A stretch of DNA of 6,141 nt from JBOGFI01 sp050743365 (GTDB taxonomy: Bacteria; Actinomycetota; Acidimicrobiia; IMCC26256; JACDBD01): NCBI GenBank assembly GCA_050743365.1, contig JBOGFI010000092.1, positions 1 to 6,141 on the forward strand, given 5' to 3'. The notes beneath the pieces were generated by a model. The model was not told the origin of the DNA. It worked only from the letters and a program-made list of their open reading frames with translations, and searched no databases. The translations under genes and the position numbers were made by a program. Of the stretch, positions 5,858 through 6,141 are shown piece after piece (position 1 is the first letter of the stretch; every line of letters begins with the position of its first letter).

Positions 5858-5882
5858 GAGCCGTGCCGGATGGTGACGGCTC
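5858..5882. repeat. 7-bp inverted repeat next to copy C
   Basis: GAGCCGT (5858-5864) and ACGGCTC (5876-5882) are exact inverted copies with an 11-base spacer. The element sits 8 bases beyond copy C, where a tRNA-Leu would have its long variable arm. The loop is too long and the flanks do not fit a cloverleaf, so this is noted as a hairpin only. Confidence 0.35.
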
Positions 5883-5892
5883 GTGGTGCGCA

Positions 5893-5928
5893 TGCGCGCT
5901 GACCAGGGCAGACCCTGCTCAGCGCGTA
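5893..5928. repeat. Strong long hairpin or dyad
   Basis: CGCGCTGA (5895-5902) pairs with TCAGCGCG (5919-5926). After one C-C mismatch, CAGGG (5904-5908) pairs with CCCTG (5913-5917) around the tetraloop CAGA. A G-T and a T-A pair extend the base. The stem is about 15 bp in 36 bases, the strongest structure in the window. No T-run follows on either strand. It could be a GC-type terminator for minus-strand transcription leaving the insertion-sequence side, or an operator upstream of DUF2652. Confidence 0.6.
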
Positions 5929-5968
5929 CGGGCGGTCGCGAGGCGTGCCGGCTGGTGCTCCCGCGTTC

Positions 5969-5986
5969 GTGACCAAGCTGTGACCA
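5969..5986 (+). repeat. Direct repeat GTGACCA with 11-bp period
   Basis: GTGACCA occurs at 5969-5975 and 5980-5986, exactly 11 bp apart start to start (7-base unit, 4-base spacer). This is the geometry used by SARP proteins, and the TGAC-N7-TGAC core is shared with the oxidase promoter repeat. No promoter or gene in the matching orientation is visible nearby, so its role is uncertain. Confidence 0.3.
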
Positions 5987-6010
5987 CGACCGCCCCGCGC
6001 GTAGACATCG

Positions 6011-6027
6011 GTTTCCTGAAGTGAAAC
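6011..6027. repeat. Small inverted repeat beyond the transposase stop
   Basis: GTTTC (6011-6015) and GAAAC (6023-6027) are inverted copies with 7 bases between them, lying 6-22 bases past the transposase stop. An insertion sequence would be expected to end here, so this may be part of its terminal inverted repeat. The other end is outside the window, so it cannot be matched. Confidence 0.3.
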
Positions 6028-6032
6028 TCCCG

Positions 6033-6141
6033 TTACGCGGCTTGGTTGATTGTGACGTGATAGCCGAGGGCCTCGAGCTGGTGGATGAGCCGGCGGGCGT
6101 GTTGTTGGGGTCGGAGGCGGTTGAACCAGTCGGCGCCGAGG
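6033..6141 (-). CDS. Probable transposase, C-terminal 35 residues (partial)
   Basis: The minus strand enters from the right edge in an open frame reading LGADWFNRLRP, then QQHARRLIHQLEALGYHVTI and NQAA, ending at TAA (6035-6033). A tail of the type LGxDxFxxR...RRLxxQLEALGYxVTxxxAA closes many actinobacterial transposases. The catalytic domain is outside the window, so I do not assign an IS family. The intergenic sequence right after the stop contains a small GTTTC/GAAAC dyad that may belong to the element's end. The frame is too short to stand on its own, and the call rests on the tail motif. A hypothetical non-transposase protein remains possible. Confidence 0.6.
   Translation of the reverse strand, partial: LGADWFNRLRPQQHARRLIHQLEALGYHVTINQAA

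Larger units (their letters stand above)
5723..6032. other. 310-base intergenic region between the transposase tail and DUF2652
   Basis: No gene is supported. The stretch holds copy C of the tRNA-Leu-like repeat, inverted repeats at 5858-5882 and 5893-5928, a direct repeat at 5969-5986, and a small inverted repeat at 6011-6027 just beyond the transposase stop. A minus-strand frame of 85 codons (5976-5719) ends in TGA overlapping the GTG start of the DUF2652 gene, but its sequence is low-complexity and passes through copy C. No recognisable -35/-10 pair was found. Confidence 0.55.

Noticed and set aside
5828..5930. A complete tRNA-Leu gene ending at copy C on the minus strand
   Set aside because: Only the 3' T-loop and acceptor strand fit. 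The T-stem has two mismatches and no 5' acceptor, D-arm or anticodon arm is present in the preceding bases.
5719..5976. Minus-strand 85-codon frame before DUF2652 as a real gene
   Set aside because: It is low in complexity, passes through copy C and the hairpins, and has no recognisable domain. The overlap of its stop with the DUF2652 GTG is the only supporting point.
1..6141. CRISPR array or riboswitch
   Set aside because: No regularly spaced repeat series was seen, and no leader resembles a riboswitch class I know.

Overview
The window looks like a piece of a high-GC actinobacterial chromosome. Third codon positions are almost all G or C, and the largest gene is a SARP/AfsR-type regulator, a family found essentially in Actinobacteria. 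The neighbours (DUF899 protein, berberine-bridge-type flavin oxidase, DUF2652 protein, insertion-sequence tail) are common in actinomycete accessory DNA. I cannot name a species.

All genes I support read on the minus strand. In transcription order, from right to left: (1) 6141-6033, the last 35 codons of a probable transposase, cut by the window edge. (2) 6032-5723, a 310-base gap with three inverted repeats, an 11-bp-period direct repeat and a fragment resembling a tRNA-Leu 3' end. (3) 5722-5099, a DUF2652 protein with a nucleotide-cyclase-like fold. (4) 5098-4775, a 324-base gap with a second tRNA-Leu-like fragment and two inverted repeats, one touching the ribosome binding site of the next gene. 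(5) 4774-1874, a 966-residue AfsR-like regulator. (6) 1873-1803, a short promoter region with a SARP-style direct repeat. (7) 1802-429, an FAD-linked oxidoreductase. (8) 428-181, a gap with a third tRNA-Leu-like fragment and two inverted repeats. (9) 180-1, the start of a DUF899 protein whose apparent initiation codon is ACG.

The clearest functional unit is the regulator plus the flavin oxidase. The large SARP sits directly upstream of the oxidase. Between them lie two copies of TGACAGCGG with an 11-bp period, the last one 8 bp before a -10-like hexamer, which is the geometry expected of SARP operators. The first copy begins at the regulator's own stop codon. The inference is a two-gene switch in which an ATP-dependent SARP activates a single oxidase.

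The most unusual large-scale feature is a set of three same-orientation copies of a short sequence resembling the 3' end of tRNA-Leu. They lie at 356-374, 4948-4966 and 5828-5849 and bracket the gene modules: DUF899 | copy A | oxidase + SARP | copy B | DUF2652 | copy C | hairpins and transposase tail. This could record successive insertions at a tRNA-derived attachment site, or be a dispersed intergenic repeat. The sequence alone cannot decide between them. I see no rRNA, complete tRNA, CRISPR array or convincing plus-strand gene.
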